In this document: positions 21,963 to 31,568 of the stretch, piece by piece
How the letters are laid out: every line of letters begins with the position of its first letter
How positions within the stretch are numbered: position 1 is the first letter of the stretch
DNA from: Calycina herbarum
Lineage: Eukaryota; Ascomycota; Leotiomycetes; Helotiales; Pezizellaceae
Assembly: GCA_001414485.1 (NCBI GenBank)
Contig: LLEY01000025.1
Span: forward strand, 248,001-312,000
Direction: 5' to 3'
DNA length: 64,000 bases
Made by a program: the position numbers and the translations under genes
Notes under the pieces: model-generated
Seen by the model: the letters and a program-made list of their open reading frames with translations, nothing else
Told to the model about the DNA's origin: nothing
Databases searched by the model: none

Positions 21963-22800
21963 TTAATATTGATAATTTTGCTCCCAATTTGGTCCCCAAG
22001 CTTCAACTCCCTCACCTGGTGTCTGACCTATTTCCAGACCTGCTGGTGCCAATTGACCTCGAGGAGGGTCTGGTGGCATAGCTTGTGATACTTGTAACAA
22101 CTGTGGTAGACCTTCTGGTTGATAAGGTCTTTCTTTTTCAAGAAGTAACATTATTCCATCATATCCGTAAGCCGGCCTCCCGAATATTTCGTCCCTACAA
22201 TCCATAGGGTGAAATTTGTCACGGGGCCACCTCTGCTCAATTGCGCGCCGTTCCATCCTTTCCGAAAGCTCCTTGCAGCTCCACGTTGGCTGTTGTGCCA
22301 ATTCGTTGACGAACTCCTTGACAGCCTGTTGTTGTTCAAGAGGCCAGTTCAATTCATCCCAAATTTTGAGAGCCGTTAGGTCGTCAATCTTTTCGGGGAA
22401 TACTTCGTAGACTGCATGTATCCCAACATTACCTCTACTTCTGAATTCTTGGTTCCACGGATCACCTTGGAAGCTTCCTCGAATGTATTCATCCGACAAA
22501 AAAGACTTGTGGGGTTGTTTCGAGACCATCCAAGGGGGCCTTGTACAACAACTCTGGAGTATCTTTGTGCCTTGCCCGCCCAATGTAGCACATAGTTATC
22601 GAGACGTGGTGCTTGTTCAGCCACTAGGACGTACCATTGGGTAAGTCTTTCTTATTCAACATCAATAAAACTTCTAATGCTGCTCGTTCTTCAACACCCC
22701 AATATGCGACCCCATACCACCCATCATCCAACGGTGGTTGTGCAACCTGTTGATAGTGCTACAGTCCGTACTGTTGTTCCTGTCCTTCTCCATATCCCTG
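21963..22800 (-). pseudogene. Multiply interrupted gene of unknown function
   Basis: On the minus strand good coding-like peptide continues through three breaks. It begins with a Gln/Gly-rich piece (GYGEGQEQQYGL), then an in-frame TAG where CAG would fit, then LDDGWYGVAYWGVEERAALE. A one-base frame change follows at about 22640, then VLVAEQAPRLDNYVLHWAGK. A second frame change lies near 22430-22480, then VYEVFPEKIDDLTALKIWDE and a Pro-rich end with the stop at 21963. The 21- and 54-base candidate introns around the last break do not restore frame. I recognise no domain. It sits in a stretch with other broken genes. If a genuine small intron explains one break it could still be partly functional, but the TAG argues against that. 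Confidence 0.55.
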
Positions 22801-22870
22801 TTGTTCCTATGGATTATGTCTCAGAAATGACATTCTTGCAACTTGGTGCTTTACCAGAATGGTTTCCGTA

Positions 22871-23705
22871 AGTAAGAATTGAAGTTCGTTTTAAGACGGC
22901 CGAGCTTCTGAGAAAGGGACAGGATAAAGTAGATTGTTGATGCAAGATGTTTGAAGTGTTGGGAGGAGAACTGCGAATATGTTGAGGTGTTTTGTAATGT
23001 GGTGTAATGATTTTGTAGTAGTGGAGGACTTAGTTTGTTGTTAAAAGTAGGAATAGAAAGGAGTCAAACCTGGAGAGAGACTCTCTTTTTATAGACTTTG
23101 TTAGGAGGATATCAGTCAGGCAGTTCTATGATTAAGCTCGATTGCGTAATCCAAAAGAATATCTTGTAAAACGTCGCGGCTATTGGTAGGACACCTACGA
23201 ATAGCAACAAAAATATCTTGTAGAAAGTGGTGGCTGTTTGTAGATTACTTACAAATTGCTGAGAAACTTGTAAAAAAGGCAAGCTATCTTTTGATCACCC
23301 GGTTGTTGTGTAATACTTCTGTGCTGATATAATTAACATAAGTAAGATACTTCTATGTTATTTTAAGGCTAGATAGTTAAGTACCGATCTAGTATATGTG
23401 TTCTCTGATTAACCAATTCTATCTAGAAAAATACTATATGCCGCTGCAAATCAACGACTCAACTCTTTTTAACTAACCCAATCACTCTAAATATTCTCGA
23501 ACCACCCACCTATCAATAATTACACTTCCAAGACTCCCTTCCCGATAGTCTAAAGTAGTCGATTAATTGCTCAATTCCCATTGTTGAATAAAGCATACCA
23601 GACCTTGAAATGAACATCGATAAGCAAAAATGCAACCCTGACATCAGCTTTCAGCCCCGTACTTGCAAGCGCATCGCGAAGTTCAAAACACCTTTGCAAG
23701 CAGTC
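22871..23705. other. Intergenic, no supportable gene
   Basis: AT-leaning sequence with short related phrases (AAAATATCTTGTA near 23158 and 23210, each followed by AAACGTCG or AAAGTGGT) and no meaningful open frame. The phrase similarity suggests a small local duplication. Confidence 0.35.
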
Positions 23706-24297
23706 ATGTCTTCTCAGCCCTTGGAAACCTATGAGGGCACAATTATCCCCAACAATGCGACATCCCGCTTCATTTACGAATCGCTCGATGAGACGATCGA
23801 CAGTATTCGACTGCTGTCCTTTGAAGAAGGCGGCAACGGCAACGATGATATCCGTTGCAAGCTGATTCATGCCTCCTTTTCACAACACGCCGTCGTACAC
23901 TTGGGACTAGATAACGGATAAATCTCACAATCTCGTCATCGATGGGGAGTCATTCGTTGTTCGCGATAATTTATTCATGATCTTGAAACCATTTGCTTCA
24001 CAACCACGTCCTATCTTTGACAACGAATGTTCATCGACCAGGTTTCTCTGGGTCGATGCGATATGCATAGATCAACATAATCCCCGCGAACGCGGCAAAC
24101 AAGTGGGGATGATGGATTTCATCTACACTCGAGATACATGTGTTCTGATCTGGCTTAGGTCCGAAGTACCAGCAGGCCAGGAGTTTGAGAGTTGGGTCAC
24201 TTCAAATTCATATCAAAAGAGGTATATTTTTCAATATTTATTTCTCTCTTCCTGTATGTACAGTACAACATCTCGTACATTTGTTGTAAAAGAGTAA
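23706..24297 (+). pseudogene. Truncated, frameshifted HET-domain (heterokaryon incompatibility) gene
   Basis: A typical HET start is readable: FIYESLDETIDSIRLLSFEE, then CKLIHASF. Past this the frame slips: the expected Y..LSYTWG block appears in another frame as PSYTWD followed directly by TAG. In that same frame the sequence resumes with ITDKSHNLVIDGESFVVRDN and then the hallmark LWVDAICIDQHNPRERGKQV, MMDFIYTRDTCVLIWL. Coding resemblance ends by about 24230, and the rest of the ~150-residue HET core and any downstream domains are missing. HET proteins trigger programmed death when unlike hyphae fuse. With a frameshift, a stop and a lost 3' half this copy cannot encode a complete protein. 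A frame-consistent start could be the ATG at 23610 or 23706. Confidence 0.75.
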
Positions 24298-24455
24298 CCC
24301 TCTTAACTAGAAAAGAATATACAAGAACAATTGCGGAACAAGCGAGTTCTCTCTACCTAGCTTCCCTCCAATAAGAGGTTCTTCTTCCATGGTTTGGTCC
24401 AAAATCATCACTGTTCTTTTGGCGTTTTGATCTATGTATATCATATTCTCTATCC

Positions 24456-26180
24456 TCATTTTGGGTTGTAACTCGGGTTATGGTAGTATACTCCTTGGTT
24501 TCTTTTGTGTCCGGCCGAACCGCGAACTTGGTTTTGAGGGCTACGATGATCGTTGTTATTCCGATGGCCTTGTTGGTGTGCTCGGTTCGCCTCATTTCTG
24601 TGATTCTTTCGCCTTTGCCCACTATGATTGTGGTTTTGGTTATTTTGGCGTTGACATTGGCGTACTCTTTGTTGATTCTTCTTCTTCTGCAATCGCCGTT
24701 TATCCACTGAACACAAGTTAGTCCTTGAATTTTCCCACTGAAACTATCATATTTGTACTTACCGAGTAAAGAACAGTTCTCGATACTATTCATTAGAAAA
24801 CAATTCACACAACCCCCTTGGTGTTTTCCCTCGCATATTAAAACACATTCCATGAAGCAGCCAGGTGCATAATTACACGAATCGCAATGAAGCTCTGACT
24901 TTTCTCCAACCCTATACGCCATTCCCGCAAGGTTGTAATGCGCATAGTCTCCATAACGCTCTGTGTAATAATTACCGACGTTGTTATATTCTACGTTTCG
25001 TTTAATCTCCCGCAACTGTAAACTCTCGATTGTAAAAGGTAGGGGAGGCAATTTTTTGTCATTGGTTGGAGGCTTTGGAATTGGTGCGGGATTTGGTAGG
25101 TATCTTCGTCTCAAGGAAGCGCTGTATTCACCCAGGGCTTTTTTTGCCGTAGATTTTGTGTCATTTTGGAGAATTGGAGACTTGGGGCTGGCTTGGATGG
25201 GTTCGGGAGAATCCGCAGTGGTGATTCGTGTCGTATTTGTCGCGAGGTCTACTTCTGTACCATGTACACTTTTCTGTGACGCTGTATTGACTGGCGAGGA
25301 TGATCTGGTTTGTTCTTTTTGAATTTCCGTTTCCGCTTTCGTTGATGGTGAAATTGGGGACGCAAGTTTCTTAATTGTGCTGCCGCTACTGGACTCAACG
25401 GGCGAAGATTTTGGCGTCGTTGCGCCTTCTTCGAGTGATTGATCTTTTTCCGACTCGAAATATGATGTCTGCGTGGCTGAATCCTTGATCGCGGGTTTCT
25501 CTTCCGAACATGTTTGAGTACCTGAGTCTATCATGACAGGTCGCTCATTTTCCACCTCGTCCTCTTCTTCATCGTCTGACTTGTTATATCGCAACCGCAC
25601 CATTTCGTGATAGATGTTTTCGTCTAAACTCATCGCAAGTCTCAAAAAGGTGTCGAAAAACGCAAAGTGAAATTTCACAAACTGCAGGTATACTAGAATC
25701 AAGGTCATGCTCGGCTGGGGTTCTTCCCAGGACTGAGAGATTATCAGCACAATGAAGATGTGATATGGATATGTAATTAGGGAACTTACGGCATTCATGG
25801 CCTTTAGGAGTTGATCCGACGTCATCCTTTCAAATTCTGCCCTAGTCTTCCTCACCCCTTTCCCATTGTAAAGCTTCTCGAGTGCCTCCAGGGTCGATTG
25901 GCGCAAATGGGTTGTATGAATAGTCTAGGATTCTGTATGAATGAATCCATTTGAAAGGGTCGTCGTCTGGTTTGCTGTCTCTAAACTCTTTATTGACAAC
26001 ATAGAAACCTTCTTCCGCTATCGCTCGTCCCCCAAGTATGTCGTGTATCAGCTGTCGGGGGAAGCATATAGTCGCGTTTCGAGGTATCTTGCCAGGGTCT
26101 TTTTTCGGGAGGCTTTGGACTGACCAAGGAGTCTTTGCGGCCTCTCGGTCGGCCATGATGCTCTCATTATCGGGGAACAT
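24456..26180 (-). pseudogene. Decayed paralogue of gene A ('gene B')
   Basis: Minus strand. The N-terminus matches gene A (TPWSVQSLPKKDPGK.., LIHDILGG, EEGFYVVNKE, DDPFKW), up to SYNPFAPI. The ~110 residues that follow in gene A are then missing, and the sequence resumes in a different frame at LEALEKLYNGKG, matching gene A's VVKLYNQKG. The junction is at about 25880-25900. Downstream, splice sites equivalent to gene A's persist (GTAAGT..CTGCAG; GTAAGT..CTAAC..TTCAG). A long Ser/Thr-rich linker has grown (GTQTCSEEKPAIKDSATQTS). The Cys-rich C-terminal module (LHCDSCN, CFMECVLICEG, CVNCFL) is intact, and the spliced tail is Gln/Asn/His-rich, ending at 24456. It could be expressed as a truncated N-terminal protein or from a later start. 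The 5' block shared with gene A lies at 26311. Confidence 0.65.
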
Positions 26181-26310
26181 TTCGACGAGGAGCGATAGGA
26201 GGGATGAGGGACGAGGAGGAGCGAGGAGGTTGCTGAGGAAGAGGAAGGGAGTTGATGTGCGCGGCGAACAGAAAAAGAAGAGCAGAAGGCCTTGTATACT
26301 GCAATGCGAT

Positions 26311-26362
26311 CTAACCGTATTTGGCATAGCCAATCTGCTAGCGGAGGCTGCTCTGTGAATAA
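26311..26362 (-). repeat. Second copy of the gene A/B upstream block
   Basis: It matches 8581-8640 in order and spacing: CCGTATTTGGCATAGCCAAT, then TGCTAGCGGAGGCTG and GTGAATAACAT. It lies about 130-180 bases upstream of the gene B start. Its presence shows that the duplication covered more than the coding region. Confidence 0.6.
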
Positions 26363-26993
26363 CATGTCGCTACTATTTCGCTTAAATGTGGGTCTCTCCC
26401 CACAGCACCCACGGTGCTGAGAAGTAGGTTATAGGCTCTTTTAATTAGTGTATGTGCATAATCAAAAGGCTTGCTGGTCTACTGGTCGCAACGATGGGTT
26501 GAACACTTATCCTTCTTGGCATACAAATTTCAAAAAACTTGTCCCGGCGTAAATCTATTGAAGACTCCACTCTTGTAGTATTTATGTAATAGACACCGGG
26601 TGTTTTTGGGAGGAGTAAATCCCTTGGAGTCATAGGTAGATTAGTAGGCAGGGTTATAAAGTCCTCTGCTCGGTATTAAGCAGCAGCCCCATGGAACAGA
26701 TCTAGGTGTAGGTGACCGGCATTAAGACGTGGACAGGTCTTCCAGGCCCTTGTAAAGACTGACCTTATGAATAACCATGTGGGAGTATAGGAATGCAATC
26801 CTAATACCTTCAACAGAGGCGCAGGTTTACCAAGTCTTCATTTTTTTAAATTTTTTTTGGTTTGTTTTCCAAGGCGAGTCGCTTATAGAGTGGGGCTGCG
26901 GGTGCTCTCCCTTAGCTTGGAGTTCACTTTTGTATATTTTACCAGAGACGTCAGACATAAAGTATTGTATTTCCTCTTTTTTACCTCTTCCGA
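26363..26993. other. Intergenic, no supportable gene
   Basis: No coherent open frame and no RNA gene. Short related words (GGTATTAAGCAG and GGCATTAAGACG) occur about 55 bases apart around 26670-26730. Confidence 0.35.
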
Positions 26994-27075
26994 CGAAATC
27001 CTCGAGAAAAAGGCTCCGCTCACTCTTCTACCTCGCCTCCAAAGTCTACCAGACGAATTCTTCGAGCATCTTTGA
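26994..27075 (-). repeat. Duplicated fragment of the kinetochore-like gene's 3' end
   Basis: About 80 bases are nearly identical to 16568-16646. On the minus strand the copy reads KDARRIRLVDFGGEVEE and stop, against KDARRIRLVDFGGEVED and stop in the intact gene; two of three codon changes in this stretch are silent. The homology includes about 25 bases beyond the stop codon and ends abruptly on the 5' side, so the rest of the gene was never included or has been lost. Confidence 0.7.
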
Positions 27076-27313
27076 GGTGGAAGTCCGAGTCAGATACGAA
27101 TTTTAGAGAGGAGCCCATAAATCGATCACTGCTTTCCCTCGGGAAGTTGAATTGTACACCTAGAAAAGGAAGAACAAAAACAAAAGGAGGTTGTGAAATA
27201 TACATTATGAGAGAGTGACTCTTTCTATCTTATAGTACAACAGTAACTTCATTTATTACCTCAGACCTTGTCCACCCCGACCAAACCTCCACACTCCTCG
27301 CATCTCCCCTCCT

Positions 27314-29379
27314 TCAATTATCATAATTCGCTAACAACTTCTCATCCATAAACCACCCCAACCCCGTAACATTAGCCAAAGTCATGAGCTGCCCATCCTC
27401 CCTAACCCACGCATCCATCTGGCCCACCACATCCCTAGCACTCCTGACACAATCACCAACTCCCACACCCGCATAGCTGTTGCCTGCCACACTCAAATTG
27501 CCTTCAAACTCTTGAAGTAGCTCAAAATGCGCCAGCCGCATCCTGGCATCATGTCCCACCGTATACTGCGGAATACACTTCTTATGCAACCCAACTTGAA
27601 CAGCCGTGGGCTCAGCGGTAATCCCAAGATGACGTTGGAGAACTGAGCGAGCCATGGAGAGACCTTCGGATTCGGAGGGGTAATCACCAGAGAAATGATC
27701 CCACCAGTGGCCTCCTAGCATTACTGTTACTTTTGTTCCGTCGACTGTGTCTTGACCAGTTATGCAATCGGAATCGAAAACTACGCCCAGTGCGTGTTCT
27801 GGGTTTTGGGCGAAAGGAAGACCTTGCGGGATGAGGTAGCCAAAACCGTGGACTGGGAGGAGGTTGGGGTCGGGAAAGTAGAGGTTTACTACCATGACTG
27901 TGACGGAGTGGATGGATGCTAGGCTTTGGAGGGGAGTTGGGTTACTGGTTTTGACAACGGAGGCGAGGGAGGGACCGGAGATGGTGGAGATGGCTTTTTT
28001 GAAATTGGTTGGGGGGCCGGTTTGTGTTGAGATCTGGGGAGATGAGGTTAGTAAATGTGGGAAGGGGAAGAGGGAGATGGGATACTCACATTGACTTTTT
28101 TGGTGTCTCGGTTGTATTGGATAGATTTGACGTTGACTCCTGTTTTGATCTGGACATTGGGATTTTTTTGTAATGAGAGTTCCAGTGCTGCTGTCAGAGA
28201 GACAATCCCGTCTTTGAACGAAAAGACACTTGAATTTTGAATCATGGCTAAGAGCTCATTATCAAATCCTGGTTTTTGCAATATAGAATTCGTCAACTGA
28301 AGATCTCGATACTCTCCGCGGGTTTTTAGGCCCTTCTGATATGAATCTGCCAAACCCTTAGTTATGGAACCGCCCCCTCCCTCGAAATTCCACACCCTCG
28401 GCATCAAGCTTTTAACACTCAATTGGTTGATATCTCCAGCATAGATTCCATGCAAAACCGCTGATACCAAGTTATCAGCTGCATCCTTGGTACCCAGTCT
28501 CCGTTCAAGGAAGGAGGCGATAGATTCATCTTCCAGGCTATCTGGTCGACGAGGAACGAAGTACTCTTTTAGCGTGGCGATAGGTGTCCACCGTAAAGCC
28601 GGTTCTGCCAGAACGTTGTATGCAATTTCGAGAAACCCTTGTCCAGGTCCAGGCATTTTGACCAAGTGATCGGGGTAGTAAACATATCGATTTCGAGCAG
28701 CCTCGGAATCCTTTGGCGTCAATACCAAGTGATCCTTCAAATCAAGCTCTTGAATCTGCGAAACACCCATTAGTCGATGTCTCTCAACAAAATATTCAAT
28801 TCCACAAACCAATTCCAAAATCGTAGCCCCAGATCCCCAAGTATTAGCCCTCAAAGTCCTCGGTCCCTGCTCAAACAAAATCTCGCCCCCCTCAACCTGC
28901 ACCCGTCTACTACTCATCCAACCCCCCAACCTCTCACCCCCCTCAAATATGGTGACCTTCGCCCTCGGTCTATCCCGCGTAAGATAATGCGCCGCAGCAA
29001 GCCCCGTAATGCCCCCTCCTATAATCGCATAACTCCCCGTATCCTCCGCCAACCTCCGTTGTGAGTCTTGTTGCAAAGCTTGAAGAGACTCAACCCTCTC
29101 CACAACAGCATCATTATCTTTCCTGACAAAAGCATGATGTTCCCTTGTAAACCATTCCTGCGGAATTTCCTGTCCAATCTCATCAGAGGGTTTCTTGGGT
29201 TCATTGGTCTTGGCGCTCTTCACGAGGCGTGGGCGCGGTTTGCTTTTGGCTTGTCGAGGGGTCGAGAGGCGCGAGGCTAGACGCGTGGATTTGCAGCTGG
29301 GTGTGATGTAGAATTGTCGGAGGAGGCCTACTACGGCATGCTCTGGTATTCGGGGAGGCATTGAATTGGAGGAGTGCAA
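27314..29379 (-). CDS. HEM14: Protoporphyrinogen oxidase, haem biosynthesis
   Basis: Exons 29379-28090 and 28033-27314 give 669 residues (663 if the second Met at 29361 is used); the intron has GTGAGT, a CTAAC branch and CCCCAG. After a basic, Ser/Thr-rich presequence of ~100 residues, suited to mitochondrial import, comes the FAD-binding dinucleotide motif YAIIGGGITGLAAAHYL. This is followed by EGGERLGGWMSSRRV and the FEQGPRTLRA segment typical of this enzyme. The C-terminal half has the VNLYFPDPNLLPVHGFGYLI region and the family's final FAD-contact stretch (VAGNSYAGVGVGDCVRSA). The enzyme oxidises protoporphyrinogen IX to protoporphyrin IX on the inner mitochondrial membrane, the penultimate step of haem synthesis. 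Yeast Hem14 is 539 residues, so the leader here is long. Both exons are intact. Confidence 0.92.
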
Positions 29380-29975
29380 GATGCACTCTGTATGAGAAGC
29401 TCGATGACACGATGTTGGTGGTGGTGCGAGCGAAGCTTACCCCTGTAAGACTCCAATTGCCCCTCCGCTAAATCACCAAGCATCATAGGTCTCTTGTGGA
29501 AAAAAAATTTACTATCGGTTGATTTAGTATTATGCGTGAATGCTCCAATAATCACCATAATCAATAACTTTCTTTACTAATTTTATTATTTGATTTTGCT
29601 AGAAAAAGTAAGTAAATCTAATACCTATCTTAGCGGAATGGGGAATATAAGTAAATCTGAGACTTGTTTTACGAGAAAGCAAGTAAATCTAATACTTAAT
29701 TGTTAAACCTTTGGGATTTATCACGAATGCATGAGGAAAGATTTTGCGTTGTGAAGCTGCCCCAGAGTTCTATGCTCCGAGGCGCATGGGAAGAAAAGTC
29801 CATTCTAAACCTAACATATTCCCCCCACCACTCCCACCTCAAAACGCACCTCGCTTTTGACCATTAAAAAGACTTTCCCGATGATGCCCTGCCTTAACTC
29901 CATGCAAAAATCTCCACCGTATCATACAAATTCCGCGATATTCCCAACAGACCCAAGACAAAATACGCCATTCCT
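29380..29975. other. Intergenic with three short direct repeats
   Basis: AT-rich. The phrase AAGTAAATCTAATACYT (or a one- to three-base variant) occurs near 29610, 29649 and 29680, about 30-40 bases apart. No gene is present. Confidence 0.45.
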
Positions 29976-31568
29976 TTATGTAACCAATTCGACTGATACC
30001 GCAGGCTCCTCCGGCTTGATCAGTTCCTCATCCTCATTATTACCATCCACAAACTTCCTCTCGCTGACGTGTTCCTTGGCCTCACCTGAAACCCAAACCT
30101 TATCTTCGAACTTTCCTCTCTTCTGGCCGTCAACATGCTTGAATGTGCATTTTGGGTTTAAGCAAGGGTTGAACTTGCACATGACTTTGCTATGGATAAA
30201 TTTGCAATCCGGGGTAGTGCAGTCGGCTCCATTCCGACAAAGCGCAGTTGTTGGATGTCTAAATGGGCATCGCTCGTTGGTGCAGTTGGGGTAGAATTTG
30301 CAGTCCATGGAGGTTTGGTGTGCAAGCTTCTGAGCTGGAGATGGATGTCGACCTGTGCACTTTCTATTCTTGCAAGCTGCGCCGAAAGTACATTCGTCGC
30401 TGACATCGATGGCCGCTCCAGGGGGAGCTGCTGGCGATTGATGTGCAAATTTGCAGTCCTTGTTTGTGCAAGAAAGATTGAATTTACATGTATCGTTTGG
30501 CGATGGTGGTTCGCGCTTTTCTTGAGACATCTCGACGTCCATGGATGAAGAAGGTGTTCCGGATGTTTGTGAGTGATTTTGATGATGTTCTCCGTACCTC
30601 GAGTTCTGGGAACCTCTTCGAAACCCGTTGCTTTGTCCTCGAGGATTGGGCTGAACTCGGTCAAAAAGCGATTTTCTTGGTTGTTGATGCTGTGGCTGAC
30701 CAAAGCCAAGTCCATTGCCCATGGGCATTTGCTGTCCAGCCATACCCATCATTTGTGCCATCCCCTTCATTTGTTGCTCTAAACTGTGAAGCATCGCCAT
30801 CTGATTTTGAGGGGACATGTTCATCATGCTCATCGCAGCTGGGCTCTGCATTGGTGGCACTCCCACACTGCCATTTCGTGGTCCATTTGGCATTCGAGCT
30901 CCTCCGCGATTTGACATTGATTGGCGTGGTCCAGTAGGGGGTCCTCGTGAGTGAGAATTGATGCGCTCGTTTCCGCCGTGTGTCCGCACTTTGTGCAGAA
31001 CATTGTCGTTGCTTCTGTCCATCTGCCTTGCGAGGTGACCAAGCATGCGCTTATCTCTCGGGCGGTTGGCACCACCATCTCGCATGGATTTTGGACCCGT
31101 AGGTCTGCGGTATGTTAGTACTGGTGGGGGTTTGAGGGGAAGACTGAGATCTGGTGAAAGATCTACCGAAGAAATTGCATACACATTGCCTTGTCCGGAT
31201 TCCGAACTGTCGCCCATCTCGGCGTCCTGGGGTTCTTGCATTCCCTCTCCTTGGGCCATGTTTGCATCCGCTCCAAACCCTCCATCTCCGCCACTCAACT
31301 GTCTGTTCAGCAAATCCACCTGCTCAAACAACCATGTAGCAAAGTCTCTTGCTCCAGGGTCGTCCGGTCCAAGGTTGAGAAGGTCGCCTGAAAGTTCCGC
31401 CGCGATTGCATCTTGAGTTTTGCCATTGACCAGCATGAGAATGATGTATTCGGCGAGTGCTGAATCGTCCTCCCCACCTGCGCTCCATCCTACCTCCACC
31501 AACTTTGGTTGAATTGCGGCATTCAGGGCGTTTGCCAGAGGGGTCTCGAGCACGACCGCAACAGACAT
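29976..31568 (-). CDS. NAB2: Nab2-type nuclear poly(A)-RNA-binding CCCH zinc-finger protein
   Basis: A 530-codon frame. The N-terminal ~95 residues form a PWI-like helical fold as in Nab2 (IQPKLVEVGWSAGGEDDSAL, then ALAEYIILMLVNGKTQ, then LLNLGPDDP). The middle is Gly/Arg/Met/Gln-rich. The C-terminus has five CCCH fingers of the Nab2/ZC3H14 spacing: CKFNLSCTNKDCKFAH, CTFGAACKNRKCTGRH, CKFYPNCTNERCPFRH, CRNGADCTTPDCKFIH and CKFNPCLNPKCTFKH. Nab2 binds poly(A) tails and couples mRNA tail length control to nuclear export. The TACTAAC plus CGCAG pair near 31110 looks like an intron end, but no donor in a matching phase was found, so I keep it as one exon. It is transcribed in the same direction as the haem gene. 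Confidence 0.88.
   Translation of the reverse strand: MSVAVVLETPLANALNAAIQPKLVEVGWSAGGEDDSALAEYIILMLVNGKTQDAIAAELSGDLLNLGPDDPGARDFATWLFEQVDLLNRQLSGGDGGFGADANMAQGEGMQEPQDAEMGDSSESGQGNVYAISSVDLSPDLSLPLKPPPVLTYRRPTGPKSMRDGGANRPRDKRMLGHLARQMDRSNDNVLHKVRTHGGNERINSHSRGPPTGPRQSMSNRGGARMPNGPRNGSVGVPPMQSPAAMSMMNMSPQNQMAMLHSLEQQMKGMAQMMGMAGQQMPMGNGLGFGQPQHQQPRKSLFDRVQPNPRGQSNGFRRGSQNSRYGEHHQNHSQTSGTPSSSMDVEMSQEKREPPSPNDTCKFNLSCTNKDCKFAHQSPAAPPGAAIDVSDECTFGAACKNRKCTGRHPSPAQKLAHQTSMDCKFYPNCTNERCPFRHPTTALCRNGADCTTPDCKFIHSKVMCKFNPCLNPKCTFKHVDGQKRGKFEDKVWVSGEAKEHVSERKFVDGNNEDEELIKPEEPAVSVELVT

Noticed and set aside
30488..30937. 149-codon plus-strand frame
   Set aside because: Antisense to the Nab2-type gene, whose CCCH fingers are unambiguous.
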